Origin: Isoetes taiwanensis | Taxonomy: Eukaryota > Streptophyta > Lycopodiopsida > Isoetales > Isoetaceae | Assembly: GCA_021234155.1 (NCBI GenBank) | Contig: JAJEKV010000047.1 | Location: 6,353,071-6,417,070 of the forward strand | Direction of reading: 5' to 3' | Length of the DNA stretch: 64,000 bases | Shown here: in pieces, positions 19,472-31,566 of the stretch | Layout: each line of letters starts with the position of its first letter | Numbering within the stretch: the first letter of the stretch is position 1 | Notes under the pieces: model-generated | Database searches by the model: none | What the model was told of the DNA's origin: nothing | Seen by the model: the letters and a program-made list of their open reading frames with translations, nothing else | Translations under genes and position numbers: made by a program

Positions 19472-20586
19472 TAGTACAGACTTTGCAAGGTCAAAGCATA
19501 TTACCACTTACACTGGTGAATATCCAACCCCTCTTCTGTAATACTTGTTGCAACCAACAAATAACCTGTACACATAGTAGAAATATCTTATAGAAGGCAC
19601 AAGGCAAACAATACTTACAATCCCAGTGAGTGTACGTGCAGTGAATTAGCAAGCAGTGGTCAAGCTAATGGAGACAATGTAGCTAGAGAGCATGGTTGCA
19701 CTAGAAGATTCTGAGTGGAATTGCTACATTTTGTTATATTGTATTGTGGATATTATAATTCTTCGGTTATGTTGAATTCATAAGAATGGTTCAGATTCCA
19801 ACCCGCAAAGGAAGATTCAATTCTTCACCAATCTTTGTTGTTTTTGAGAAGTTTATATCAACCTAGATCTAGTCATTTTGCAAGTTTTGACAAGATCACG
19901 AGTTGCCGGGGAGGGTCAACTTCGGCGGGCTAAATCCACCGTTGGTATCAGAGCAATGTTGGATCTTTGGGTGCTGACATTATGACATGTGGATTGCAGG
20001 CTTGGATCTTTGAGTATTGACATGGTGGATCATAGATTAAGGTTGGAATGTGCTAATGGCTCCTCTTTCAGAATTATTTAAAGGCGTTCTAAGCGTATAC
20101 TATCTTGAAGCTCCATTATTGCTATGGAAGCGAACGATGAGAGACGTATCCATGTAGTTAAATTGCTACGTTGATCTTAAGTTAAGGGTTTCTTTGTGGC
20201 ATGTCTAGTAAGATGGGTAGCAATTGTACATCTAAGATGAAGTTTTGGTTTGAGCTAGAGCTATTCTAAATTTGAGAAGTTGGAATCATAGAATGCCTTA
20301 GTAGACCTATGATCGACCCATGAGGACATGGGTTAAATTTTAGAAGGGGAAACTGTAACATACCTGGGCACTTGATGGGCCAGTATATGTACTTATATAC
20401 GTATGTACACATGTATAATATGTATGCAGCATGAGTTCGGGGTTTTGTCTCTTTGGAGAAAGGATTGTTGCAGAGCATGAAGGCATGGAGCAATTTTGGG
20501 CAGTTTTGGAGCCCGAATTTGAAGCACATGGATGTAAAAGTCCAGCTTAGGACTCAAAGCACCTAGGTATCTCTAACCATACTTAA
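19472..20586 (+). repeat. 1.1-kb LTR-derived repeat, copy A (internally deleted element)
   Basis: Almost identical to 22578-23680 (copy B). The order is: the right part of an LTR ending CTCGTCACA (here miscalled, ends about 19940), PBS TGGTATCAGAGC at 19943-19954, about 390 bp of leader and 3' internal sequence, a PPT-like AGAAGGGGAAAC at 20342-20353, then the start of a second LTR, TGTAACATACCTGGG. There is no gag or pol. It looks like a gypsy-type element whose interior was lost. Both copies share the same outer truncation points, so they are duplicates of one another and not separate insertions. Confidence 0.65.
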
Positions 20587-22577
20587 GACTCCATGTCATG
20601 TAGACAAATAAAATATTGTATTTCTCACAACTTCAAAACAAAGAGCAAAAGTTCGGTTACTGCGATGGGAACCGGAGGAGGACGGTTAGCCAAGAATGGG
20701 TAAAAGCCTAAGCTACTAACAGGTAAGCAATGAACTTCTTGGGTTTATCACCCTTCACCTTGCAAGAAGTTTCCCCAAATGGGCATTAGATATGCTAGGA
20801 TGCAAAACAAAGAATATACATATGTGTTGTTCTGCATCTCAAAATAATAAAACATGACAGTTTCACTTTAGCGGTCTTTTTTCCAATTGTGAAGCTCCAT
20901 GTCTTTTCTGATCCATGTGCTACAAACAGCCTCGAACTTTTCAGACTGAGCATAGTGGTTTGGGCAAGGGCACATGGTAGTCTACTTGTCGAATCTAGTA
21001 GTATCACTAAGCAAATTCAGGAGCGAACCTATTGCACCTTGTTGAGGCACCGTGAGAGATAAACAATCTTGTCTACATCGAGGAAGATACAAAGCTGTTT
21101 AAGTCATTTTAGAGCATTTATACATCTAGCTTGAACAGCAGTAATGCATAAAGCATAATCATAAGACATGCATCTTGAATGTGCATAATGCTATCTTACA
21201 GAGCTGCCTATCTCAGCCTATGCTTTAGATGTACAACTATACCACTGGTTATTTATTACATAGAAGACATTGAAATATGCTTTAGATGTACAACTATACC
21301 ACTGGTTATTTATTACATAGAAAACATCCAAATTATGCTTATAAGAGCTAGACTTCATGCCAAATGGATCTGCTACATTAGCTATTAAGACGGTCATTTG
21401 TTACATGTAAAAATAAAATGATTCAAATACAATTTCAATGCATAGAATCCAAAATTATTATAAGCGAAATGTAACTTTGTTGTGCTTGAATTTGAGGGAA
21501 AACTCGACAATGCTCGAATTTGGGGAAGATTCGACAATGCCACATTTCGACATTAGATTGATCCACATAATTTTTAAAGCCATCATACTAAAGTGTTCGG
21601 TGCCATAGAATTACCAAAAATTGCCTAAGAGATGTTTTGGGGCTTATTATCAAGGTCTTCTTTCGCCATAGCCAAAATCTTGGCGAATACTAGCCCTTGC
21701 CTACTGATCGAGAAAAAAGTTGAAGCCATGTACCTTAATGCAACATCAAAGAGTATCTTACATAATCGGCTACATAGTGCAGCTTGCACGCCTTTGGCGA
21801 TTCGGATGTGCTCTTAAGCCTTAGGCAGCGGTAACTCCAGCTAGAATCAAATTGGATAGTGTAGCATCATATCAAATTACAGATCGGCCACTGCTATGCT
21901 TCGTAGCAAAAATTGCAAAGCAAAACATGTTAGGGCAAACTAGGCCACGAAAATCCAATGCCATTAGGGCAAATAATAGAATTAGAAGGGCATGCTGATA
22001 TTGCTTGCCATTAACCAGAGGATAATATTCATCCCTTAAAAAGCATGGCATGGTATTCGTAGCTCTATAAACCACAAACATCATAAAATTGTGCATGCAA
22101 GCCAAACTTGCTAGGTTTGGACAAGTGGCAAACATGCCTTCAACTTTATAAAAAAAGTACATAAAGGTCAATATGATAATCTTGAAAAGGCCCTTTGCAT
22201 AAAATATAATTTTTCCTACCTAAGTTCTTTCAAAAGCAAAATCTCCAAATAGCATTTACGTTTCTAGAGTTTATGGGCACCCCATAAAGTTACTACTCAC
22301 TCTAAAGAAGTTGAGCAATGTTCATCCTTACCATTTTGTCCATGTCAACAAGTAATTTGCCTTCAACATATGCCCATGCTTCCATAGTTAATGGTCAAAG
22401 CGCATGCCTGTATAGCTCACATTAGTTGAACAATGTTATCTTACCATTTTCTGAACCTTAAAATGAAGGGAACTTTAAAATGAAGGACGTCTACACATCA
22501 ACATCCATTGAACATGTACTTATTCCAGCTTCATTAACTTTTGCATCTTTGGACAATAATAAAAAAAATAAAAAAAA
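20587..22577. other. Stretch without a recognised gene between repeats A and B
   Basis: AT-rich, with no coding domain recognised. It contains a 57-bp tandem pair at 21221-21330 and many CAG/CTG-associated differences from unit 2 around 21460-21800, while 21841-22320 is identical to 51061-51540. The right end runs into A-rich DNA (about 22560-22577). Confidence 0.5.
21221..21330 (+). repeat. 57-bp tandem repeat, two units
   Basis: TGCTTTAGATGTACAACTAT starts at 21221 and again at 21278. The units are nearly identical (GAAGACAT against GAAAACAT at the end). Also present in unit 2 at 50430 and 50487. Confidence 0.85.
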
Positions 22578-23680
22578 AGCTAGTACAGACTTTGCAAGGT
22601 CAAAGCATATTACCACTTACACTGGTGAATATCCAACCCCTCTTCTGTAATACTTGTTGCAACCAACAAGTAACCTGTACACATAGTAGAAATATCTTAT
22701 AGAAGGCACAAGGCAAACAATACTTACAATCCCAGTGAGTGTACGTGCAGTGAATTAGCAAGCAGTGATCAAGCTAATGGAGACAGTGTAGCTAGAGAGC
22801 ATGGTTGCACTAGAAGATTCTGAGTGGAATTGCTACATTTTGTTATATTGTATTGTGGATATTATAATTCTTCCAGATTTATGTTGAATTCATAAGAATG
22901 GTTCAGATGAAGATTCAATTCTTCACCAATACTGTTGTTTTTGAGAAGTTTATACCAACCTAGATCTAGTCATTTTGCAAGTTTTGACAAGATCCTGAGT
23001 TGCCAGGAGGGTCAACTCGGCAGGCTCGTCACAGTTGGTATCAGAGCAATGTTGGATCTTTGGGTGCTGACATTATGACATGTGGATTGCAGGCTTGGAT
23101 CTTTGAGTATTGACATGATGGATCATAGATTAAGGTTGGAATGTGCTAATGGCTCCTCTTTCAGAATTATTTAAAGGCGTTCTAAGCGTATACTATCTTG
23201 AAGCTCCATTATTGCTATGGAAGCGAACGATGAGAGACGTATCCATGTAGTTAAATTGCTATGTTGATCTTAAGTTAAGGGTTTCTTTGTGGCATGTCTA
23301 GTAAGATGGGTAGCAGTTGTACATCTAAGATGAAGTTTTGATTTGAGCTAGAGCTATTCTAAATTTGAGAAGTTGGAATCATAGAATGCCTTAGTAGACC
23401 TATGATCGACCCATGAGGACATGGGTTAAATTTTAGAAGGGGAAACTGTAACATACCTGGGCACTTGATGGGCCAGTATATGTACTTATGTACGTATGTA
23501 CACATATATAATATGTATGCAGCATGAGTTCGGGGTTTTGTCTCTTTGGAGAAAGGATTGTTGCAGAGCATGAAGGCATGGAGCAATTTTGGGCAGTTTT
23601 GGAGCCCGAATTTGAAGCACATGGATGTAAAAGTCCAGCTTAGGACTCAAAGCACCTAGGTATCTCTAACCATACTTAAA
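22578..23680 (+). repeat. 1.1-kb LTR-derived repeat, copy B
   Basis: Copy B of the repeat described for 19472. It has LTR right part 22740-23033 ending GTCACA, PBS TGGTATCAGAGC at 23036-23047, leader, the PPT-like tract up to 23446 and an LTR-like start TGTAACATACC at 23447. Left and right homology with copy A ends at GCTAGTACAG and ACCATACTTAA. Confidence 0.7.
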
Positions 23681-24005
23681 ACCCAAAATTGTGTGACTTA
23701 CTTAGCACGTTGAAATACATAAAGCTACGGATCTGATCTCTCAGATCAAGAAGCAGTATTTGAGATGACTGGTGTTGGCCTCTTTAAACTGCACCATAAA
23801 ATCTATTATCTGTAGGGCCTGTACACTGAACAACAAAACTGATTTATCAACAAGGCATGTTTCTGTCTTGGTCTGCATTGGTGTCATTTACTAAGCTTGC
23901 ATGGTCTCTTCACTGCAGTTGTTAGTATCTTTCACAATCTGAACCTTCCTCCTCTTTAAGAAGTTGTAACCCTTCTTTCTGGTATGGATACATCCAAAGG
24001 AGGTA

Positions 24006-24533
24006 TTAAAGGAATGTCATTTTCATCCACCACCACATTATTTTCTCCAACCCGCTCAGTTCTTTGAAGCAACCCTTTCCTATTATTTCAATGGAGTCCA
24101 CTGACCAGAGCAACAAGGCTGGCAACTCTAAACCATTGTTGATATTATTGCAAGCATAGCAGTGTTTGTCCTTCAGCTCAACAGTGAAGTTATAAAGTAT
24201 TGAAGAAATAGAGACTCCCACAAAGTCATCACCAATAGCCTGTCCATTATAATAGTGCATAGGATCCCATAGTATAAGCACACCTTCACCAACAATTCCT
24301 CTATTGCACAGATGATGCAAATTCACTTTCTCATCCTTCCATATTAATCTGGAAACTACTATTCTTCTTTCCTCATTAGCACCAGCTAGATTTTTAATAT
24401 TTTCTGCCTTTGCTTCAGGTGACTGCTCATTCTTATTTGCATTAATCTCTTCCACATCCATGTAATCAACATCATTCTTCTCTGCTCGAGGTTCTTGGTC
24501 ACAGGGTTCCCCAGCACTAGCTTCATGAGAAAT
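24006..24533 (-). pseudogene. Truncated copy of the transposase-like gene's N-terminal exon (unit 1)
   Basis: Reading from an acceptor-like TTCTAATTTTCAG whose exon begins at 24533, the frame gives DVDYMDVEEINANKNEQ, ANEERRIVVSRLIWKDEKV, GVLILWDPMHYYNGQAIGDD and LPALLLWSVDSIEIIGKG. It then loses frame after KGCFKEL. It matches the N-terminal exon of the longer gene copy ending near 29830, and homology stops at about 23905. No GHTHEDID part is present, so it is a fragment. Confidence 0.6.
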
Positions 24534-24889
24534 CTGAAAATTAGAAGAAAGGTTGAGGAAAATGTAGTATTGTATGCAATAACAATAAATGAAATATTTA
24601 TACAATGCCTACCTATCTGGCTAACTACAGCGTGGCGGTCTTGCGGTGACACTTATGGACCATAATTATATAAAATACATAAGAAAGGTATATTAATTTA
24701 CCAGATACAGATATGTCGCGCTGGGCGTGACTCATACAAAAGTATCCAATATTTCTGTTTGTGACATAACAGGTCTAGACACGTCAGCACATATCCCATT
24801 TCGTAGCACATTTCCAATTTCGTATTTGTTGAATCAGTACAAATATCATTTAAGCCATTCAATCATTTGCGGTTTTTTTTGCTCAATAG

Positions 24890-25388
24890 GTTACCAAACC
24901 GGTTTGATGTATGTCAATGCCCAATAGAGTTCATGTGTGCGGCGAGGGCTTGGCCTTGAGCCTCACCAAAAGCTCGGGACGAGCACTTCACGAGATATCC
25001 CAAAAGCCACACTATTCAGGGATTTCCGCAGTTAGTGAACAAGTTCGACCATCTCCTCCCTATTTAGGGGAGAGATGGATGTGAAAGTCTTGATCTGATG
25101 CGACAAAGTGGCGGGGCTTAACGGCGAGTTCAATGCCGGATAGCGTAGTAGTCCTCAATGCAACAGCATCTATTGGCATTACATTTGTTTTGAGCCATTT
25201 CTTAGTCCTAGAAATTTGGACAAAGAAATTTGTTAAAGTCTAAGGACCTACCATACTGGGAATCTTTGGAGGCCAAAATAAACCGCACGCTAATGATGAC
25301 AAACCTGGATGCAGAAAGACTAGATTACATTGTACAAAGGACAATAATTATTGATCCTGCACCACTGCTACCAGTCTTACCAGAATAG
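24890..25388 (+). pseudogene. Unknown plus-strand ORF, damaged copy (unit 1)
   Basis: Follows an acceptor-like T-rich GCTCAATAG at 24882-24889. It opens with MSMPN at 24911 and ends LLPVLPE at 25388, but numerous changes break the frame here. The better version is 54119-54620. I do not recognise the product. Confidence 0.45.
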
Positions 25389-25586
25389 CTTTTATAAACT
25401 TCTATTGTATAAATTTTTTGGAATAAAAAACTATTTTACTTTTACAATTTGTCAATTGTGGTTAGGTTATTTCTGGTTTTTTTTTTTCCATCTGTGTTTG
25501 CGCTTATCCAAGATTTCTAGAGTATTTCCATGCATGTAGAGGCAGCCAAGGATCCCCACTTAGTCACGAGGACTAACCCCAGGGAG

Positions 25587-25874
25587 TGTACGTGCAGTGA
25601 ATTAGCAAGCAATGGTCAAGCTAATAGAGACAGTGTAGCCAGAGAGCATGGTTACGCTAGAAGATTCTGACCAGAATTGCTACATTTTGTTATATTGCAT
25701 TGTGGATATTATAATTCTTCCAGATTTATGTTGAATTCATAAGAATGGTTGATTTCAGCGCAAAGGAAGATTCAATTCTTCATTAATACTATTGTTTTTG
25801 AAAAGTTTATACCAATCTAGAGTTTTGACAAGATCCCGAGTTGCCAGGAGGGTCAACTCGGTAGGCTCGTCACA
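25587..25874 (+). repeat. LTR (right-hand copy C, unit 1)
   Basis: TGTACGTGCAGTGAATTAGC to CTCGTCACA, homologous to the LTR parts in repeats A and B but not followed by a PBS. It is a 3' LTR or solo-LTR remnant. The region between LTR B and this LTR is about 2.55 kb and holds the truncated transposase-like exon and the unknown ORF. Confidence 0.65.
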
Positions 25875-26894
25875 ATAAAGAAGCTTATATTATTTTAAGG
25901 GCTTATTATATTTTATTGATTTATCAAGGGCTTGTTATTTTTAAATGTAACAAATCTTTTAACAATTTTTTTGGTTGATCTTTTTAAGACCTTATTATTC
26001 AAAACCACAAAACATGAAGGCAGCTAGGAGTTTTTGTTGGACAGCTGCTTGCATGTCGGAAGATACCAGAGATGAGTTGGGCCGACTGCGACACAGGCGC
26101 AGGCTTATTGCAAGGGGTAATGTAATTCCTGGACTCAGGGATTCACTTGATCCTAATAAGTTCCTCAGTGTATGAAAGACAATTCTCCGTGCATAGCACT
26201 TTGTTTTACCAAAACCATCCATTTTTTCGTCATATTTTTTTGGTTAACCAAATTTTTTGGGTTTCTTGAAGGGCAAACCCTTGCTTGGGTGTTGGGTTAG
26301 AGGAATATTCTAGTTTGTACTATTTGACATACCAATCGGACGATTTGGAAGCATTTACCACTCAACATTAATTGACATGAAGCAAGTGGGTTGGGCCGCG
26401 TCAATCTGCGTTATCCTATGCTAACAGGCCATCACACTCTCAAACCAATCTGCAGTTTTGACTTAGCGGTAGCAGAGCATATGCTTTTATGAAGGGAGCA
26501 TATACTCTACATAGATTGTGCCTCTCGAAGAAGGTATAGTGAAAACCACGATTCCGTTATTTTGAAATTATTCCATCATTTTGAAATTTACAAATAGTGT
26601 CAACCCCAATTTCAACAATGTGGGATTGCATATAAATAGTTTTTATTATCAGCCTTAGTTCTAACAGGTCTCAAATTACAAGTTAACACTTGATTAATCA
26701 CAAGCCAGTATTCCACATTCAAGTAGATGTAACTTAGTTAATCACAAGCCAGCATTTCACATTCAAGTAGAGTAAGATACTCATACAAGAAATAAGATTA
26801 CAATGAAAGCCGCGAATACAATGAAATGCCTTTGAAAGTAGGATTACAATGAAAGTAAGATTCACATCATAAAATACTCATGGACTCTCCTACT
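25875..26894. other. Stretch without a recognised gene
   Basis: AT-rich. It includes a pair of about 40-bp imperfect repeats at 26697-26775 (ATCACAAGCCAGTATTCCAC and ATCACAAGCCAGCATTTCAC) and a copy of the ACCACGATTCCGTTATTTTG motif at about 26549. No coding domain was seen. Confidence 0.5.
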
Positions 26895-29830
26895 TTATTT
26901 TGTTTGTTCGGCTATCTTCTCTAGTGACTTGAACTTTATCTTTCCGCGAGTTGGAATCTTCATGTACCCTTTCTCGGATCGACCTTGCCCTTTACGGGGT
27001 TCCATGACATCAACCCGTTTTATCTCCACCCATTGGAAGATCACTTGCATCATACTTCCACCTTATTAAAACACTTTTTGTAGCGTTCTTTTCGGTAATG
27101 ACTTCTTTTCCACTTAATGAGCGCCACCACTCCCATCACGCACCTTGTTTACGGTAGGGTTATTAGCTTCCCTACAAATGCTTTCGGGATGGTATACCTA
27201 ATCAAATAGGATAAATATCTTAGATCGATGTCACAGACGATCAAATATTAGCCATCCTTCAAATCCATCTTAGGATCATGTGGAGCAAGTCCATAATACT
27301 TGGGCGCTCTTTTCTAGGTCCAACATAGTGCTCTTCATCCTCTTCCACCTCCTCTTGAGACTCCTCTGTCATCAAGTGGATCAATTTGTTTGTCGGTTGG
27401 AATTGACCATGGTCAAGCCTCCATTGACTTTCAGGTAGCCAACCCTCTCGAAGGATGCTACTACTTGTGTCCAAACTCTCTAAAAGTATATGAATTTCAT
27501 TCCAATAATTTACAAGTGCTTCATTGCGCTCTTCTCTCTGGTGCTATGTGTTTTATCGCTAAGGATTTCTCGATTACTCTATATACTCCATTATCCCTTC
27601 CATAGTCAGTTCACGGTCCTTCACTTCTCTTAATGGTTTCATAGACTTAGGCTCTCTAATCGACACCACTAGTTCACACCACCATCCTCTTTCCAAATCA
27701 GTATATCTTTATCTTCCGGTTTCCACATAGGATCTCCGAGCCCTCATCTTGTATTGCATTATTGGCTTTCCATTTTTCACCCAAATTGCAATGGAGCACT
27801 ATGCCCAATAAGGTCTTCACGAGCATAACCCTCTATGAACTCTTTTCGTTGGGGACTTCTCGTATCAATGAACCAATAGGAGGAGGTGAAGAACCTTTGT
27901 TAAATAGCTCCAAAGCCTCGGATACGTGGTGACATCACTTTTACGCAATTTGATCCTATAATCTTGAAACATTGCATCAATGTCTTCATGAGTGTGGCGG
28001 GCATCAAGTAACCAACATAGACCATTGCAAGAGTAGCTTCTTGGGTAGTCCGGCGCTCGGTATTGGATTCACATGAATTGAAGGTGTTGTCCCATTCATA
28101 CTTCCAATGGTCAAATCCTTTAGTTTCATGGGACGGTATCATGCAGCGCCTTGAAGAGATGTTGCAATGGCTTACAAGAATGAACATCTCCATTAAAACC
28201 ATGTTCCCAAATTCTTGCAATGCTTTTGCAATGCTACCAACATGGAAGTTTGGACCATCACCCCATAATTTCAATGTAAAATGGCGTGATGCCTTTGCTC
28301 CCACAGCCATGAGTTATGAATCGGGTAGTGATATTTGCAATGGGAAGACCTTGCAACAAACTTTGGTATAGCCCTAAAGCTGGAGCAAAACGGGTTTTGC
28401 TGATCCATCTTGACATGAATGACACATAGAAAATTCTCTGGTTCCATTATATACAAGCATCTCCACATCCGATATGTTGATCGACATGACATTTGCTCCA
28501 TTGTGTGAATTTTCATTTCCTTCGGCGATCTTTCCACCTCAAGCTTCGACTTCTCGAGCTTATCTAACAAATCACGCATATCTTTTGCACTTTGAAAGTT
28601 GCTATATTGCATTATTTTGACATCTAAAAATGCCTCGAGCTTCTTTGAAGGCGATTGTGAAATATTGTCCACACCCATTTCCTCTAGAAGATTGTTGATC
28701 ACTTGTAAAATCACCTTTTGTGTGAAATATCGCGGGCAACATTGAACTATTTTCTTGCATCCCTCTTCATCAACCACACTTTTTGCGAGGCATACTCTTA
28801 GCATGATAGTTAACAAACTTCTCAAATAAATTAAATTTGCAAGCACCACAGGGGATTGTCCTTGCCTTTCACGTGATTACCATGCCAACCTATTTGAGCC
28901 CCCTCTTTTGGTTCGCCTTAATCTCCACCATGTAGAGGCCGATATATCTAGTATGGTTATCCTTTGAGCGTTGCATATCTATTTTCCACCAATAGGAAAT
29001 CCGTTGTTCTTGACATCGGGCGATGGCTCAAATGCATATTCTATGATATTGTAAATATAAGTTTTCTAAGCGTCATGAGTTTTTCTCCTTGTAGATTGAT
29101 CGGCTCACAAGTTCTTTCACTCTCTGAATCTATCAAAGCGATTGTTGGGGGCAGCCACAATCCCCCCCTCGATGGCTTGCATGGTCTCTTCCTTTGCCGA
29201 GTTGTTAGTATCTTTCACAATTTGAACATTTTCCTTCCTCTTCAAAGTTGTAGGCCCTTCTTTTGGTATGGATACATCCAAAGGAGGTATGAAAGGAATA
29301 TTATTTTCATCCACCACCACATTATTTTCTCCAACACGCTCAGTTCTTTGAAGCAATCCTTTTCCTATTATTTCAATGGAGTCCAACGGCCCGAGCAACA
29401 AAGGCAACTCTAAACCATTGTTGATATTATTGCAAGTATAGCGGCGTTTGTCCTTGACTCAACAAGCTTTGAAGTTATGAAGGCTGTATTGAAGAAATGG
29501 AGACTCCCACAAAGTCATCACCAATAGCACATCCATTATAATAGTGCATAGGATCCCATAGTATAAGCACACCTTCACCAACAATTCCTCTATTACCTTG
29601 ATGATGCAAATTCACTTTCTCCTCCTTCCATGTTAATGCGGAAACTACTATTCTTCTTTCCTCATTAGCCACAGGCTAGGTTTTTAATATTTTTACGCAT
29701 TTGCTTTGTGGGTTTACTCATTCTGTTTGCATTAATCTCTTCCCACATCCATGTAATCAACATCATTCTTCTCTTTCTCGAGGTTCTTGGTCCACGGGGT
29801 TCCCTAGCACTAGCTTCATGAGACTACGAA
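26895..29830 (-). pseudogene. Transposase-like (DUF7869-type, GHTHEDID) gene, damaged copy (unit 1)
   Basis: Same gene as 56127-59070 in unit 2, described there. In unit 1 the reading frame is broken about every 100-600 bp. The GHTHEDID box at 27976-27999 reads RHTHEDID. Longest open parts are 28271-28849 (DEEGCKKIVQ, NISQSPSKK, DVKIMQYSNF) and 29117-29407. Many breaks coincide with CAG/CTG in the other unit (for example CACAGAGAT against CCGCGAGT near 26945), so consensus error is as likely as true decay. Confidence 0.55.
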
Positions 29831-31560
29831 AATTAGAAAGAAAGGTTTAGGAAAATATAGTATAGTATACAATAACAATAAATGAAATATTTATACAATG
29901 CTTATACCGCTCATGCGGCGGATTACCCGCGACACATATGGACCATAATTATGTAAAATACATAAGAAAGGTATATTAATTTACCAAATCAGAGATATGT
30001 CGTCTTTGGGTCCGACTCATACAAAGCGTATCCAATATTTTTCTGTTTGTGACATACCGCGGGTCGAGACACGTCGGCCACATATCCCATTTAGGTAACA
30101 CATTTCAATTTTGTATTTCTTTGAATCGGTACAAATATCATTTAAGCCATTCAATCAATGTCCCAATTTTTTTTTTTTTTTTTTTTTTTTTTGCTCAATA
30201 GGTTTTAAAGGGTTTGGTGCATGTCAATACTTAATAGAGTTCATGTGTCACGAGCAAGGCTTGGCCTTGAGCTTCACCAAAGCTTCGGGCCGGGGCACTT
30301 CCTGACATATCCAGAAGCCACACTATTCGAGGGGATTTCCACAGTTGGTGAACAAGTTAGACCATCTCCTCCCCTATTTCGAGGAGATGGATGTGAAAGT
30401 GTAGTGCAGCAAGTAGAGGCTTAAAAGAAGCCGAGTTCAATGCTTGAATAGCAAAAGTAGTCCTCCATGCGGTATGTCTATTGGCATTCCATTTGTTATA
30501 AGCCATTCCTTAGTCCTAAATTTGGACAAAGAAATTTGTTAGAGACTAAGGACCTACCATACGAGGAATCTTTGGAGGCCAAACCAAAGGGCTAAGATGA
30601 GGGCAAATGAAGATCACATGACATGCCAACTATCATGTAGATCCACTTATTAAAATAGTCACTGCTAATGATGACAATATAAATTTTTTGGAATAAAAAA
30701 CTATTTACTTTCACAATTTGTCAATTGTGGTTGAGGTTATTTGTTTTTGGAGTTTGCCCTAAGGGGCAAACCCTCAACTTTCCTATAAAGTTTGCGGCAT
30801 ATCCTAGGTATATCTTTGGAATATACCTAGGATATCTTGATGACTGCTCAAAACCCATTATTCCACAATAAGTTGGCCCGGTTTAAGTGCATTGTGGATA
30901 AGCGGACACCCCTTTTGCGACACTTTTGCCCCGTTTTCATGAAACCCCCTCTCCTACACAGCCAGGTTCTTTGCTTTTATATCCTAGCCCTCCTCGAGCA
31001 GTATAGCCTTATGTTTCTCACATCTTTTCTTTACACTCAATACTTCCATCCTTAGTATTACTTAGATTATTTGTCTCCCTTTAGAGCAGATCAAGTAATA
31101 AGATCGGTTTACGTCTTGCGGGTAAATTTTAAGGGCCACTAAATGTTTTCTATTTAAATTAATGTTGGCTAAACCTTAGAAAATAAAAGTTCATACATTT
31201 TTATTAAAATGAAATTTGATAAAATAAAACCCTTTGGGTATCTTCCCATTGGCTAACATGTAAAATTTATATGATGTGAAATTCTTATATTGGCGATTTT
31301 TTCGATTGGTGGCTAAAGTGCAACTATTTAACTTCAAATTCCCAGAGCTCTCCTTATCACACATGAATATGTAGCACAATAGCGAGGGGGTTACTTTTTA
31401 GATTTTTATAAACTTTTTCACATGGTTTTCTATGATTTAATTTATTTGTATTAGTTGAGGTGTACTAAATAGGTATTTCTAGAGTGCACCATTTGTAAGA
31501 TAAGATTGATTTTAAGTTGATGGGAACAATCAGAGGGTTGTTGTCTTTCTACGCATGTGT
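29831..31560. other. Upstream region of the transposase-like gene, to the duplication junction
   Basis: Contains a T run of about 25 (30168-30192) followed by GCTCAATAG and the damaged start of the unknown plus-strand ORF. A perfect hairpin follows at 30799-30835, then AT-rich sequence with no gene. It ends in TCTACGCATGTGT, the cut-off start of the microsatellite seen whole at 60784. Confidence 0.5.
30799..30835. repeat. Perfect 15-bp inverted repeat (hairpin), unit 1
   Basis: Arms ATATCCTAGGTATAT and ATATACCTAGGATAT with a 7-nt loop. Directly upstream is a smaller hairpin, GTTTGCCC-TAAG-GGGCAAAC. Unit 2 has 17-bp arms at 60041-60080. Confidence 0.8.
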
Positions 31561-31566
31561 GTTTTG
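31561..31566. other. Junction of the 29.4-kb tandem duplication
   Basis: Left of this point the sequence matches up to 60784 (GTTGTCTTTCT, then GCATGTGT). Right of it the sequence matches the copia pol from about 2117 (TGTAAACTATCAGTTCC against TGTAAACTATCGGTTCC). CATGT/TGT is shared by both parents, so the join has microhomology and a few extra bases (GTTT). Confidence 0.85.

Noticed and set aside
20266-20529. 87-codon minus-strand frame present four times in the window
   Set aside because: It lies over the PPT and LTR start of the deleted LTR element. Its recurrence follows from the repeat copies and the large duplication, not from selection on a protein.
21872-22171. 99-codon minus-strand frame identical in both units
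   Set aside because: Identity is expected from the duplication. Composition (Met/Phe/Cys/Leu-rich) and lack of any motif suggest a chance frame.
30168-30192. Poly-T run considered as the tail of an antisense retrogene or SINE
   Set aside because: No retrogene body or target duplication is attached. The homologous site at 54094-54110 has a short T tract in the same context, so it is an expanded tract.
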